This document shows positions 14,133-20,951 of a stretch of DNA of 23,585 nt, one piece after another. Made by a program: the position numbers and the translations under genes. The stretch is taken from contig CAVAJX010000113.1 in NCBI GenBank assembly GCA_963589235.1, positions 1-23,585 on the forward strand. The letters are read 5' to 3'. The stretch is from CAG-877 sp963589235 (lineage in GTDB: Bacteria > Bacillota_I > Bacilli_A > RF39 > UBA660). Positions within the stretch are counted from its first letter, which is position 1, and each line of letters begins with the position of its first letter. A model generated the notes under the pieces. The model saw nothing but the letters and a program-made list of their open reading frames with translations, made no database searches and was not told the origin of the DNA.

Positions 14133-15338
14133 ATGGAAAAAATTTATATTGAAAACAATAAACAAAATAATAAAAACTTTTTACACTCTAAGTCAATACT
14201 TGGGACTTTTTCTTTAGCAATTATCGCAGTTATTGCTATTGTAATAGTAGGTGTAAATCAAACATCTTATGCTATTCCTGAAGTGACTAATAAGTTGCCT
14301 GATACATTCACTACGGCTACAGCTGGTGGAGAAATTTATACAAATACTGGTTTTAGTGTTTTCCCTTATAAAACAACTGATGGTGTAACAGTATTTTGTA
14401 TGGAACGTGATATTAATTTTGCCGCAGATACTAAGTTTGATAAAGCAGAAGAAATTAGTGATTATGGTTTATTATATTTAATGGCTAATATTTCGCCAAA
14501 CAAGATTTTTAAAGATTCTAAAGGTAATAACTTTGATGCTTCGATAAACGATGCTGTTCAAACTTGGGTTTCACAAGTTGCAATTTGGGTATATTTGCAT
14601 GAAATAGATGCTCCAAATAATTCATTAGATGATGCTACAATGGAAAAAATTGAAACTGCTCAAGTAATTCGTACTGATGCTGAAACTATGGGATATAAGG
14701 TTGATGGTACTAAGTATGATGCAATTAACAATAAAATTACTTCCGAAGATCCTACTTTCTATGGTGAATATATTGAGCCTTTAGTAACAGAAGCATTGGC
14801 TCATAGTAATAAACCTAACAAGACATTAAAAATTAGTAAAACAGATACCATTTCTGTAACTTCTGATGAAAAGTATTATCAAACTGCTCAAATATCTGTT
14901 GTTGCTACACCTACGGAGAACTTTAATGGTTATTCAATAAAATTAGAGAGTGCACCAGATGGATCATTTATTGCAGATGTAAATGGTAATAAAATTGAGG
15001 ATAGCAAACTTGCTAATATGGCTGGTACTGATAAATTCTATATTAGAGTTCCAATCGATAAAGTAAATGAAAAAAATAAAACTATTAAGTTTAGTGTTAC
15101 TGGTTCGTTTACAACTCTTGAAGGAAATTATTATATGGCAACAGGTGCACAAACTATAGCAACTGTTGAAACAGTTACAAATAATGTTCAAACAGGTGCA
15201 GAGATTCCTTTAAATTATACTCCTGAGGTTCCTGATACTGGTTTATCTACTGCTCAAACTGTTTACTTCATTGGTTTGATAGTTCTATTATCTGGTATTG
15301 GTATTATTTATGCAAATGTTAAACCATCAGAAAGTAAG
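14133..15338 (+). CDS. Thioester-domain surface protein with sortase signal
   Basis: A 402-residue cell-wall-anchored adhesin candidate (stop codon at 15339-15341). Order: cytoplasmic head, hydrophobic signal/anchor (about 22-41) ending SYA; a thioester (TQXA-type) domain in which C89 (VFCMER) and Q148 (VSQVAIWVY) are the expected pair for an internal Cys-Gln bond; an Ig-like beta domain (about 228-345); then the sorting signal VPDTG (366-370), a hydrophobic helix and a charged tail PSESK. C89 is the only Cys, as expected if it is locked in the thioester. Such domains bind host proteins covalently in streptococcal adhesins; the target here is unknown. AGGGAG precedes the ATG. The sortase directly downstream very likely anchors it. 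Confidence 0.87.
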
Positions 15339-15987
15339 TAAAAAGAGTTTTAGAAAGAGTCAGTTACTTATAATTGGCTCTTTCCTTGTATTTTTAGGAG
15401 TAGTTGTTTTATCTTTTAATCATTTGAAAGCAATTAAAGATAGTGTTTTTTCGGATATGCAAATAGCTATTTCTGATAATATACCTGATTCAACAGGAGA
15501 GACTGTTATTGATACTCCAGAAGCGGAGATTATTAATAGTAGTGATAATCAAAGTACTTCTACTCCAGAAGAGCCTCCTGTTATTAATTATGATAAGTAT
15601 TTAGGAGTTTTAGAAATACCAAAAATAGGATTAAAAAGAGGGTTTCATGGTACTGATTCTAGATATAATGATATTCAGTATAACGTTACGTTAGTTAAAG
15701 GTTCTACAATGCCAGATGTTGTTAATGGAAATTTAATTTTAATGGCTCATTCTGGTGATGCTTATAATAGTTATTTTAACTATTTATATCGTTTAGATAT
15801 AGGTAATAGTGCTTATGTTACTTATAAAGGTAATAAGTATCAATATAAATTGGTAAATGTTTATAGTGTTCCCAAAGTGGGTTCTGTTACAATTACTAGA
15901 AATTTTGATAGAACAACTTTAACTTTAATTACTTGTACGAATAATGATCCTACAAGTCAAACTGTTTATATTTTAGAGTTAGTTTAG
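15316..15987 (+). CDS. Sortase (class B/D-like transpeptidase)
   Basis: A membrane-bound Cys transpeptidase that would cleave the VPDTG signal of the preceding protein and attach it to the wall. About 223 residues: N-terminal membrane helix (about 17-35), a Ser/Thr/Pro/Glu-rich linker, and the sortase barrel from YLGVLEIPKIGL (96-107). Catalytic H145 is in LILMAHSGD and C207 in TLTLITCTNND. No Arg follows the Cys: the last strand reads SQTVYILELV. The start is uncertain. It overlaps the adhesin gene in another frame; TTG 15298, ATG 15310 and ATG 15316 are in frame, none has a good ribosome binding site, and translational coupling is likely. Confidence 0.88.
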   Translation: MLNHQKVSKKSFRKSQLLIIGSFLVFLGVVVLSFNHLKAIKDSVFSDMQIAISDNIPDSTGETVIDTPEAEIINSSDNQSTSTPEEPPVINYDKYLGVLEIPKIGLKRGFHGTDSRYNDIQYNVTLVKGSTMPDVVNGNLILMAHSGDAYNSYFNYLYRLDIGNSAYVTYKGNKYQYKLVNVYSVPKVGSVTITRNFDRTTLTLITCTNNDPTSQTVYILELV

Positions 15988-16008
15988 TTAGTGTGGAGGT
16001 GGTAGTCT

Positions 16009-16599
16009 TTGTTTTTATCTCTAATAGAAAAGATAGAATTAGTTTTTAAAAATGCTTTTTCATCTTTTATGGGAATAGAAATATTTTTGATTATACTTCT
16101 GCTATGTTTATTTTTAATATTAAATATTAAAAGAAATAATAAAATTGTTAAATGGTCTTTTGTTGTTGGTTTCATTGTTTTTATAGCAGTAATTATAGTT
16201 ATGAATTTTGACTATGCTATTTATTCAATTGATTATTTACTTAAGGCTATAATGAAATATATTTATTTTCCATCTACTGTAGTGTACTTTTTAATTGTTG
16301 TCTTATCATTAGTATTTATTTTGATATCTAATTTTAGTAACATGCCATATTATAAAAGAATTTTAGATATTAGCTTTTTTTCAATAATATACTTTTTATT
16401 CTTTAACTTTATAGCCGCTATTGGTCAGTACAAGTTGGATTTAGCTGATAAGGTTTCTTTATATAGTAATAATCTTGTTCTTTCAATTGTGCAGATAAGT
16501 AATTTAGTTTTTGTTATTTGGATAATAGTTATTTTGTTTTATAAGCTATATAATTATTTCAAAAATAAGTATGATGAAAAAATAGAAGTTTTGAAATAA
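16009..16599 (+). CDS. Unknown five-helix membrane protein linked to the sortase
   Basis: A 196-residue, strongly hydrophobic protein with about five membrane helices (roughly 22-40, 48-66, 88-106, 119-138 and 158-180) and short charged loops. It has no motif I recognise. The start is TTG with GGAGGTGG (15995-16002) seven bases upstream. It follows the sortase by 21 bp and ends in a terminator, so it is the third gene of the adhesin-sortase unit. A role in surface display or signalling is possible but rests only on position. The Lys-rich C-terminus (NKYDEKIEVLK) should lie in the cytoplasm. Confidence 0.75.
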   Translation: MFLSLIEKIELVFKNAFSSFMGIEIFLIILLLCLFLILNIKRNNKIVKWSFVVGFIVFIAVIIVMNFDYAIYSIDYLLKAIMKYIYFPSTVVYFLIVVLSLVFILISNFSNMPYYKRILDISFFSIIYFLFFNFIAAIGQYKLDLADKVSLYSNNLVLSIVQISNLVFVIWIIVILFYKLYNYFKNKYDEKIEVLK

Positions 16600-16623
16600 G
16601 AGGTATTTGTATCTCTTATTTTT
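16594..16623 (+). terminator. Terminator of the adhesin-sortase operon
   Basis: A 12-bp stem (16594-16605 against 16610-16621, one G-U) with a TTTG loop runs into a T run. The TAA stop (16597-16599) lies within the left arm. Confidence 0.85.
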
Positions 16624-16651
16624 GTTAAATATTTTATTGGCTGGTGATTTT

Positions 16652-17186
16652 ATGTTATTTAGTTTGAGAAATGTTAATTTGGAAAAAGAAATGGATATGG
16701 CTTTACATTTTGTTTCTAAAAGTTTAGATGAATCCGGTCATAATTCTAAACCTGTGTTATTTCACAGTTTTAAAGTTGGTACAATACTTTATGAACTTGG
16801 TTATTCTAAAGATATTATTATTTCAGGAACATTACATGATTTGTTAGAAGATACTGATATTTCTTATGAAGATATTTGTGATTCATTTGGTGAGAAAATT
16901 GCTGGATGTGTTTTAGCAGCAACTTTTGATTCTAAAATAAGTATAAGTTAGAACAGGCTCGAAAGATGTTTTTAAATTGTATCAAGTTTGGTAATGAGGC
17001 TTTAATTGTTAAATGTGCTGATTTATTGGATAATATTAAATACGTTAATTTAGTTGCTGATGTTGATGTTAAAAATGATTTATTAAAAAATATAATATGT
17101 TTTTAGAAATGTCTAAACAATATATTGGTAATGAAAAAATTTATTCTATGTTAGAAAATGAAGTTCAAAAACAAAAAGAAGTGTAG
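16652..17186 (+). pseudogene. Broken small alarmone hydrolase (RelA/SpoT-type HD domain)
   Basis: Read across three frames this encodes a protein of about 178 residues with the metal-dependent HD core of (p)ppGpp hydrolases: H38 (LFHSFKVG), H62-D63 with E66-D67 (LHDLLEDTD), and, in the second segment, VKCADLLDNIKYV, which matches the ADRLHN Asp of SpoT-type enzymes. The first frame stops at 16949-16951. The sequence continues one frame back from about 16942 (YKLEQARKMFLNC) to a TAG at 17103-17105, then one frame back again (MFLEMSKQYIGNEKIYSML) to TAG 17184-17186. Each break is explained by one missing base, the second in the A6 run at 17085-17090. The start has GGTGAT three bases before the ATG. 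Sequencing error is an alternative to true loss. Confidence 0.8.
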
Positions 17187-17209
17187 TGATTTGATTCACT
17201 ACACTTTTT
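17176..17209. terminator. Bidirectional terminator
   Basis: GTGTAGTGA (17181-17189) pairs exactly with TCACTACAC (17196-17204) over a 6-base loop. Flanking A and T runs extend the stem and give a T-rich tail on both strands. It serves the broken hydrolase and the convergent carboxypeptidase. The hydrolase stop is inside the left arm. Confidence 0.9.
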
Positions 17210-17212
17210 AGT

Positions 17213-18112
17213 TTACTTATTTAGATGTGTTGCATAGTACTCTTCAAAACATAAGTTGTTATCATGAATGTATTTAGCTATTTCTTTACCTACATATCTA
17301 TAGTGCCAAGATTCATATTGATAGCCAGTTTCTAATACTTTATCTTTTGGAAATCTTAAGATGAAACCAAATTTATAAGCATTATCTTGCATCCAATTGT
17401 ATTCTTTTGTTTTTTCAAAATTTGTAAAGTCTTCTTTACCATTATATACATCTACGGCTAGACCAGTTTGATGTTCTGAGTATCCAGGTCTTGCTGAATA
17501 GGTATCAGCTGCTTCAACTCCATCAGTACTAACATACCTATTATATAAATTATATTGATACTGATAACTTCTATAGCTTGACATAGCTAGAACTGTGTAA
17601 TTTTCTTTTGATGCAGCTTCTGATAATTCTTCAAATGCTTCTTTAGCATAGTCTACTAGTTGTAATGTTCTAGATGAATATTTTTTATCAACCGTTTGAA
17701 GATTTTCTGGCACATAATCTTCTGTTAAATAGTTATATTTATTTACAAGAATAGTATTTGTATTTAAATCTTTTGTAGCTTTAGTATGTGTATAATAATC
17801 ATAATTTAGACCGATGTTTACGTTTGTTATTACTTTTTCTATTGATAAGTCTTTGTTTTTTTCACGATATTCTTTGTAGTCATTTTCATACTCATCTTTA
17901 TAATAATCTAAATCTTTTTTTGCTTTTTCTAATTCAGTTAGTTTTTTTGTATTATTTACTTTATCTTTGTTTTCTATTTTGTTTGGATCCTTTGAACTCG
18001 TGTTATTATTTTTACTTTTATTTATTCCATAAATTATACTAGTTATTATTAGTATTATTATGACGATAAATACTAGGAAACTCTTTGTTTTTAATTTTTT
18101 CTTTCTTTTCAT
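17213..18112 (-). CDS. VanY/LdcB-type D,D- or L,D-carboxypeptidase (peptidase M15B)
   Basis: A 299-residue membrane-anchored zinc peptidase that trims peptidoglycan stem peptides outside the cell. N-terminal basic head and membrane helix (about 11-30), an Asn/Lys-rich and helical linker (about 31-90), then the catalytic domain: SSYRSYQYQ (R181), SARPGYSEHQTGLAVDV with zinc ligands H214 and D221, FGFILRFPKDK, and ESWHYRYVG with catalytic E267 and ligand H270. The metal and catalytic set is complete. D-Ala-D-Ala versus tetrapeptide L,D specificity cannot be fixed by eye. The start has GGTGAG three bases before the ATG, inside the duplicated 86-bp upstream sequence. No VanR/VanS pair is near, so a resistance role is not implied. 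Confidence 0.93.
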   Translation of the reverse strand: MKRKKKLKTKSFLVFIVIIILIITSIIYGINKSKNNNTSSKDPNKIENKDKVNNTKKLTELEKAKKDLDYYKDEYENDYKEYREKNKDLSIEKVITNVNIGLNYDYYTHTKATKDLNTNTILVNKYNYLTEDYVPENLQTVDKKYSSRTLQLVDYAKEAFEELSEAASKENYTVLAMSSYRSYQYQYNLYNRYVSTDGVEAADTYSARPGYSEHQTGLAVDVYNGKEDFTNFEKTKEYNWMQDNAYKFGFILRFPKDKVLETGYQYESWHYRYVGKEIAKYIHDNNLCFEEYYATHLNK

Positions 18113-18116
18113 ATTC

Positions 18117-18202
18117 TCACCTAATAATATAATATCATTAAAGTTACGATTTATGTATAATTTTGTAGTTCTTTACATGAGAAATTGTATGATGTAGACA
18201 TG
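18117..18202. repeat. 86-bp direct repeat, copy 1 (upstream of the VanY-type gene)
   Basis: Aligns without gaps to 22739-22824 with 75 of 86 identical bases, including an unbroken 30-base identity (18149-18178). It runs from the ribosome binding site of the minus-strand carboxypeptidase to an ATG at 18200-18202 on the plus strand. Here that ATG opens only a five-codon frame (MDFRQ, then TAA). It contains TATAAT (18156-18161) on the plus strand and TGA-TATTAT (18137-18129) on the minus strand. Confidence 0.9.
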
Positions 18203-18482
18203 GATTTTAGACAATAATATGATAGTAGTTAAGGTTGAGTTTGAAGTGATAAAATAAAAATATTGATTATTGTATTGGAATTTGTTTCTAATAATAAAAT
18301 AATGTGTTATATTGGAATTAGAAATAGAAAAGTTAATGATATTGAAATTAAATATATAGTTGGAACTATATCTGTTTATATTATGTATGATTATATTAAT
18401 AATAATTGTGTAGGTTTGATAGAAAAAAATTTTTTGAATCTCTTTAAGGAAATATTATTGTATTATTTAATTAGTATATAAG
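18203..18482. other. Gap with no convincing gene
   Basis: About 280 bases of very AT-rich sequence between repeat copy 1 and the glycosylase promoter. A 72-codon TTG-started frame (18263-18481) is open, but it has no ribosome binding site, no recognisable motif and low-complexity Ile/Tyr/Asn composition. It shows no resemblance to the start of the dacA-like gene that follows the other repeat copy. It could be decayed coding sequence; nothing positive supports a gene. Confidence 0.5.
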
Positions 18483-18488
18483 TATAAT
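18483..18488 (+). promoter_or_regulatory. -10 element of the glycosylase-like gene
   Basis: A consensus TATAAT 17 bases before the ATG at 18506. AGGATG (18493-18498) serves as ribosome binding site, which makes the leader very short. No good -35 at 17 bases; TTGTAT at 18458-18463 is 19 bases away. Confidence 0.45.
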
Positions 18489-18505
18489 GAATAGGATGTG
18501 TTAAG

Positions 18506-19234
18506 ATGAATAAAAAACAATTCACCTGTGATAAGATTATTGAATTTGATAAGTATTTAGCAAATGTTAAAATAGATGTACCAGATGGTTTTAAAATAAT
18601 TAATCCATTTAATAGTGACTCTAAATATAAAACTAATCAAGTTGTAGAAGCTTTTTATCATAAGTTTTATAGTGATAATAAAAAAAGACGTATGGTTTTA
18701 GGAAGTTCTCCGGCAAGGAAAGGAACAGCTATAACAGGAATTCCTTTTGAAGATGCTACACATTTACAAAAAGAAACTGGGATATATATTGAGGATTTTT
18801 ATGTTAATAAGGCTTCATCTAATTTTTTATATGATGTTATAGAAAGTTATGGTGGAACTGAAAATTTTTATAATGATTTTTATATGAACTTTGTTTGTCC
18901 ATTGGGAATTGTAAGAGTTAATTCAAAAGATAATGAGGTAAATTGTAATTATTATGAAAATAAGAAATTAATGATAAGTTTATATAATTTTATTGTAGAA
19001 ACACTAAAGATGCAAATTGAATTCAATATAGATAGGTCTATATGTTATTGTATTGGTTCTGGTGAAAATTACAAATTTTTATGTAAAATAAATGAAGAGT
19101 TTAATTTTTTTGATAGAATAATTCCATTAGAACATCCAAGATTTATAATGCAATATAACTCTAAAAACAAAGATTATTATTTAGAAAAATATTTAAATGC
19201 CTTGAGAGAAAATATTGATAAAACTGATGGTTAA
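18506..19234 (+). CDS. SMUG2/DUF4918-like uracil-DNA glycosylase family protein
   Basis: A 242-residue soluble protein that matches, by pattern, the SMUG2-type branch of the uracil-DNA glycosylase superfamily, which removes damaged bases from DNA. Supporting segments are NPF (33-35), VVEAFYHKFYSDN, MVLGSSPARKGTAITGIPFED (from 63), CPLGIV (131-136), a family-like NYYENKKL stretch, and the C-terminal HPRFIMQY (from H210) where superfamily members carry a catalytic-loop His. The first motif reads GSSPARKG where GINPGRxG is common, so the usual Asn is Ser. Activity is therefore less certain than fold. It is monocistronic between its own -10 and a terminator, and is the first gene of the block lying between the two 86-bp repeats. 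Confidence 0.75.
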   Translation: MNKKQFTCDKIIEFDKYLANVKIDVPDGFKIINPFNSDSKYKTNQVVEAFYHKFYSDNKKRRMVLGSSPARKGTAITGIPFEDATHLQKETGIYIEDFYVNKASSNFLYDVIESYGGTENFYNDFYMNFVCPLGIVRVNSKDNEVNCNYYENKKLMISLYNFIVETLKMQIEFNIDRSICYCIGSGENYKFLCKINEEFNFFDRIIPLEHPRFIMQYNSKNKDYYLEKYLNALRENIDKTDG

Positions 19235-19274
19235 GTTTAATAAAAAATGAAGTAATATGTAGTTGAAGGTGTTC

Positions 19275-19303
19275 AAAAAGATGAAAAATGTTCATCTTTT
19301 TTT
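19275..19303 (+). terminator. Terminator after the glycosylase-like gene
   Basis: An 11-bp perfect stem, AAAAAGATGAA (19275-19285) against TTCATCTTTTT (19291-19301), with a 5-base loop and Ts to 19303. Confidence 0.88.
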
Positions 19304-19334
19304 GCTTATAAATAATTATTAAATCTTTGTTACA

Positions 19335-19343
19335 TGGTATAAT
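19335..19343 (+). promoter_or_regulatory. Extended -10 promoter of the CoA-transferase operon
   Basis: TGG then TATAAT (19338-19343), the same TGGTATAAT string as upstream of sufC and the adhesin gene. No clear -35. The start site would be near 19350, with AAGGAGGTG just downstream. Confidence 0.7.
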
Positions 19344-19372
19344 GTAGTAAAGATAGGATAAGGAGGTGAAAT

Positions 19373-20941
19373 ATGACAAAATTTGTGAGTTTGGAAGATG
19401 TTGCAGAATTAATTGATGATGAAAAAGTAATTGGTGTTGGTGGCTTTTGTGGTTTTGGAGCGGCTGACTCAGTTTTACGAGCTATCGGTAAAAGATATGA
19501 AGAGAGCAAGCATCCAAAAAAGTTAATGGTAATTACTCCGGCTGCGGCAGGAACTGGTATGAAAGATGACTGGGGAATTAATGCCATTGGTGCACCTGGT
19601 CTTATAGATACCGTAATTACTTCTGTTATTATGTTACCTAAAGTTGTACTGGACGCTATTAACAATAATGAAATTGCTTGTTATGCGCCACCGTTAGGAT
19701 ATTTTGGACATATGTTTAGAACTTTAGCGTGTAAAGATCCTGGGTACATTACTCATGTTGGATTAAATACTTATTGTGATCCGAGATTAGAAGGATGTGC
19801 AATGAATCAAAAAGCTAAAGAAAAGAACTTGCGAATTGTAGAACTAGCTAGTGTGGATAATAAAGAGTATTTATTTTATCCAACAATAAAAATTGATTAT
19901 GCTTTATTACGAGGAACATATGCTGATGAGGATGGTAATATTTCTTGTGATCATGAGGCTATTCATCCAGAAATATTAGAAATGGCTACAGCTGTTCACA
20001 ATAATGGTGGTAAAGTTATATTTCAGGTTGAAAAAATAGTAAAGGCTGGTTCTATTGATCCAAGAAATGTAGTTGTTCATAAATCTGAGGTTGATTATGT
20101 AGTTTTAGCTAATCCAAAAGAACATTTACAAAGTTATGCCATTGGTGAATTCATGCCAGAGTTAACTGGTGAAATAAAAGTTAAAGATTTTATTGTTCCT
20201 GAATATAAGTTATCACCAAAGAAAGTTATTTCTAGGCGAGCTTGTATGGAAATAAAATCTGGTGCCTTGGTTAATTTAGGACTTGGAATTTCAGAAGGTA
20301 TATCTTTTGTTGCTATGGAAGAGAATATTTTAGATAAATTTACTCTTAGTATTGAAACTGGTATATTAGGTGGCTTAACATTATCTGGTGGTATGGTTGG
20401 TGCTGGAATGAATGCTGATGCTTATTACAAAATGGCTGATACTTTTGACTTATACAATGGTGGTGGCTTAGATCAATGCTTTTTAAGTGCTGCTGAAGTT
20501 GATGAAGAAGGTAATGTTAATGTATCAAAATTTTCTGGTTTAGTTAATGGGCCAGGTGGTTTTATTAATATAACGCAAAATACTAAAAAGATTTGTTTTT
20601 CTAATATTTTTACAGCTGGTAAAAATGATATTAGAATTGAAAATGGTAAAGTAAATATAGTAAAAGATAGTAATGCTTTAAAATTTGTAAAAAAAGTAGA
20701 ACAAGTTTCTTTTTCTGGAAAAGATGCGATAAAAACTGGTAAAAAGGTTAAATATATCACAGAACGTGGTGTGTTTGAACTTACTAAAGATGGGTTAATG
20801 TTAATTGAAATAGCTCCGGGTGTTGACTTAGAAAAAGATATCTTAGCTAAGATGGAATTTGAACCTTTAATAAGTGATAATTTAAAGGTAATGGATGAAG
20901 CATTTTTTAAAGAAGAAAAGATGAATTTAAAATTGAAGTAG
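19373..20941 (+). CDS. Acyl-CoA:carboxylate CoA-transferase (propionate CoA-transferase type)
   Basis: A family I CoA-transferase of 522 residues that carries both alpha and beta halves in one chain, as in propionate/acetate CoA-transferase and YdiF. It moves CoA between short-chain acyl-CoA and a free acid through a glutamyl-CoA intermediate. The N-terminal half has VIGVGGFCGFGA (CoA-binding glycine motif), ITPAAAGTG and AYAPPLGY-like ACYAPPLGY. The C-terminal half has NLGLGISEGI and the catalytic Glu E328 in SIETGILGG, followed by NGGGLDQCFLSAAEVD and GPGGFINI. Start: AAGGAGGTG before the ATG. The acyltransferase gene follows after 10 bp. Likely role: fermentative short-chain acid metabolism, by family analogy; exact substrates unknown. 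Confidence 0.92.
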   Translation: MTKFVSLEDVAELIDDEKVIGVGGFCGFGAADSVLRAIGKRYEESKHPKKLMVITPAAAGTGMKDDWGINAIGAPGLIDTVITSVIMLPKVVLDAINNNEIACYAPPLGYFGHMFRTLACKDPGYITHVGLNTYCDPRLEGCAMNQKAKEKNLRIVELASVDNKEYLFYPTIKIDYALLRGTYADEDGNISCDHEAIHPEILEMATAVHNNGGKVIFQVEKIVKAGSIDPRNVVVHKSEVDYVVLANPKEHLQSYAIGEFMPELTGEIKVKDFIVPEYKLSPKKVISRRACMEIKSGALVNLGLGISEGISFVAMEENILDKFTLSIETGILGGLTLSGGMVGAGMNADAYYKMADTFDLYNGGGLDQCFLSAAEVDEEGNVNVSKFSGLVNGPGGFINITQNTKKICFSNIFTAGKNDIRIENGKVNIVKDSNALKFVKKVEQVSFSGKDAIKTGKKVKYITERGVFELTKDGLMLIEIAPGVDLEKDILAKMEFEPLISDNLKVMDEAFFKEEKMNLKLK

Positions 20942-20951
20942 GGAGAAAAAT

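Noticed and set aside
14964..15191. Minus-strand frame inside the adhesin gene
   Set aside because: Cys/Asn/Ile-rich complement of a real coding region, with no start signal.
15984..16175. Minus-strand frame over the sortase end and membrane protein start
   Set aside because: Antisense to two supported genes; no ribosome binding site.
17788..18042. Plus-strand frame antisense to the VanY-type gene linker
   Set aside because: Leu/Tyr/Phe-rich complement of the Lys/Asn-rich linker; looks membrane-like only because of base composition.
17213..18112. VanY as part of a glycopeptide-resistance cluster
   Set aside because: No vanR/S/H/A/X-like genes are nearby. Family members of this type are common housekeeping cell-wall carboxypeptidases.
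18263..18481. Plus-strand 72-codon frame between repeat copy 1 and the glycosylase gene
   Set aside because: TTG start, no ribosome binding site, low-complexity residues and no motif. Kept only as a note in the gap entry.
19161..19665. Two minus-strand frames around the CoA-transferase promoter
   Set aside because: They run antisense over the terminator, promoter and conserved N-terminus of the CoA-transferase, without start signals.
20473..20760. Minus-strand frame inside the CoA-transferase gene
   Set aside because: Fully antisense to conserved coding sequence; no start signal.
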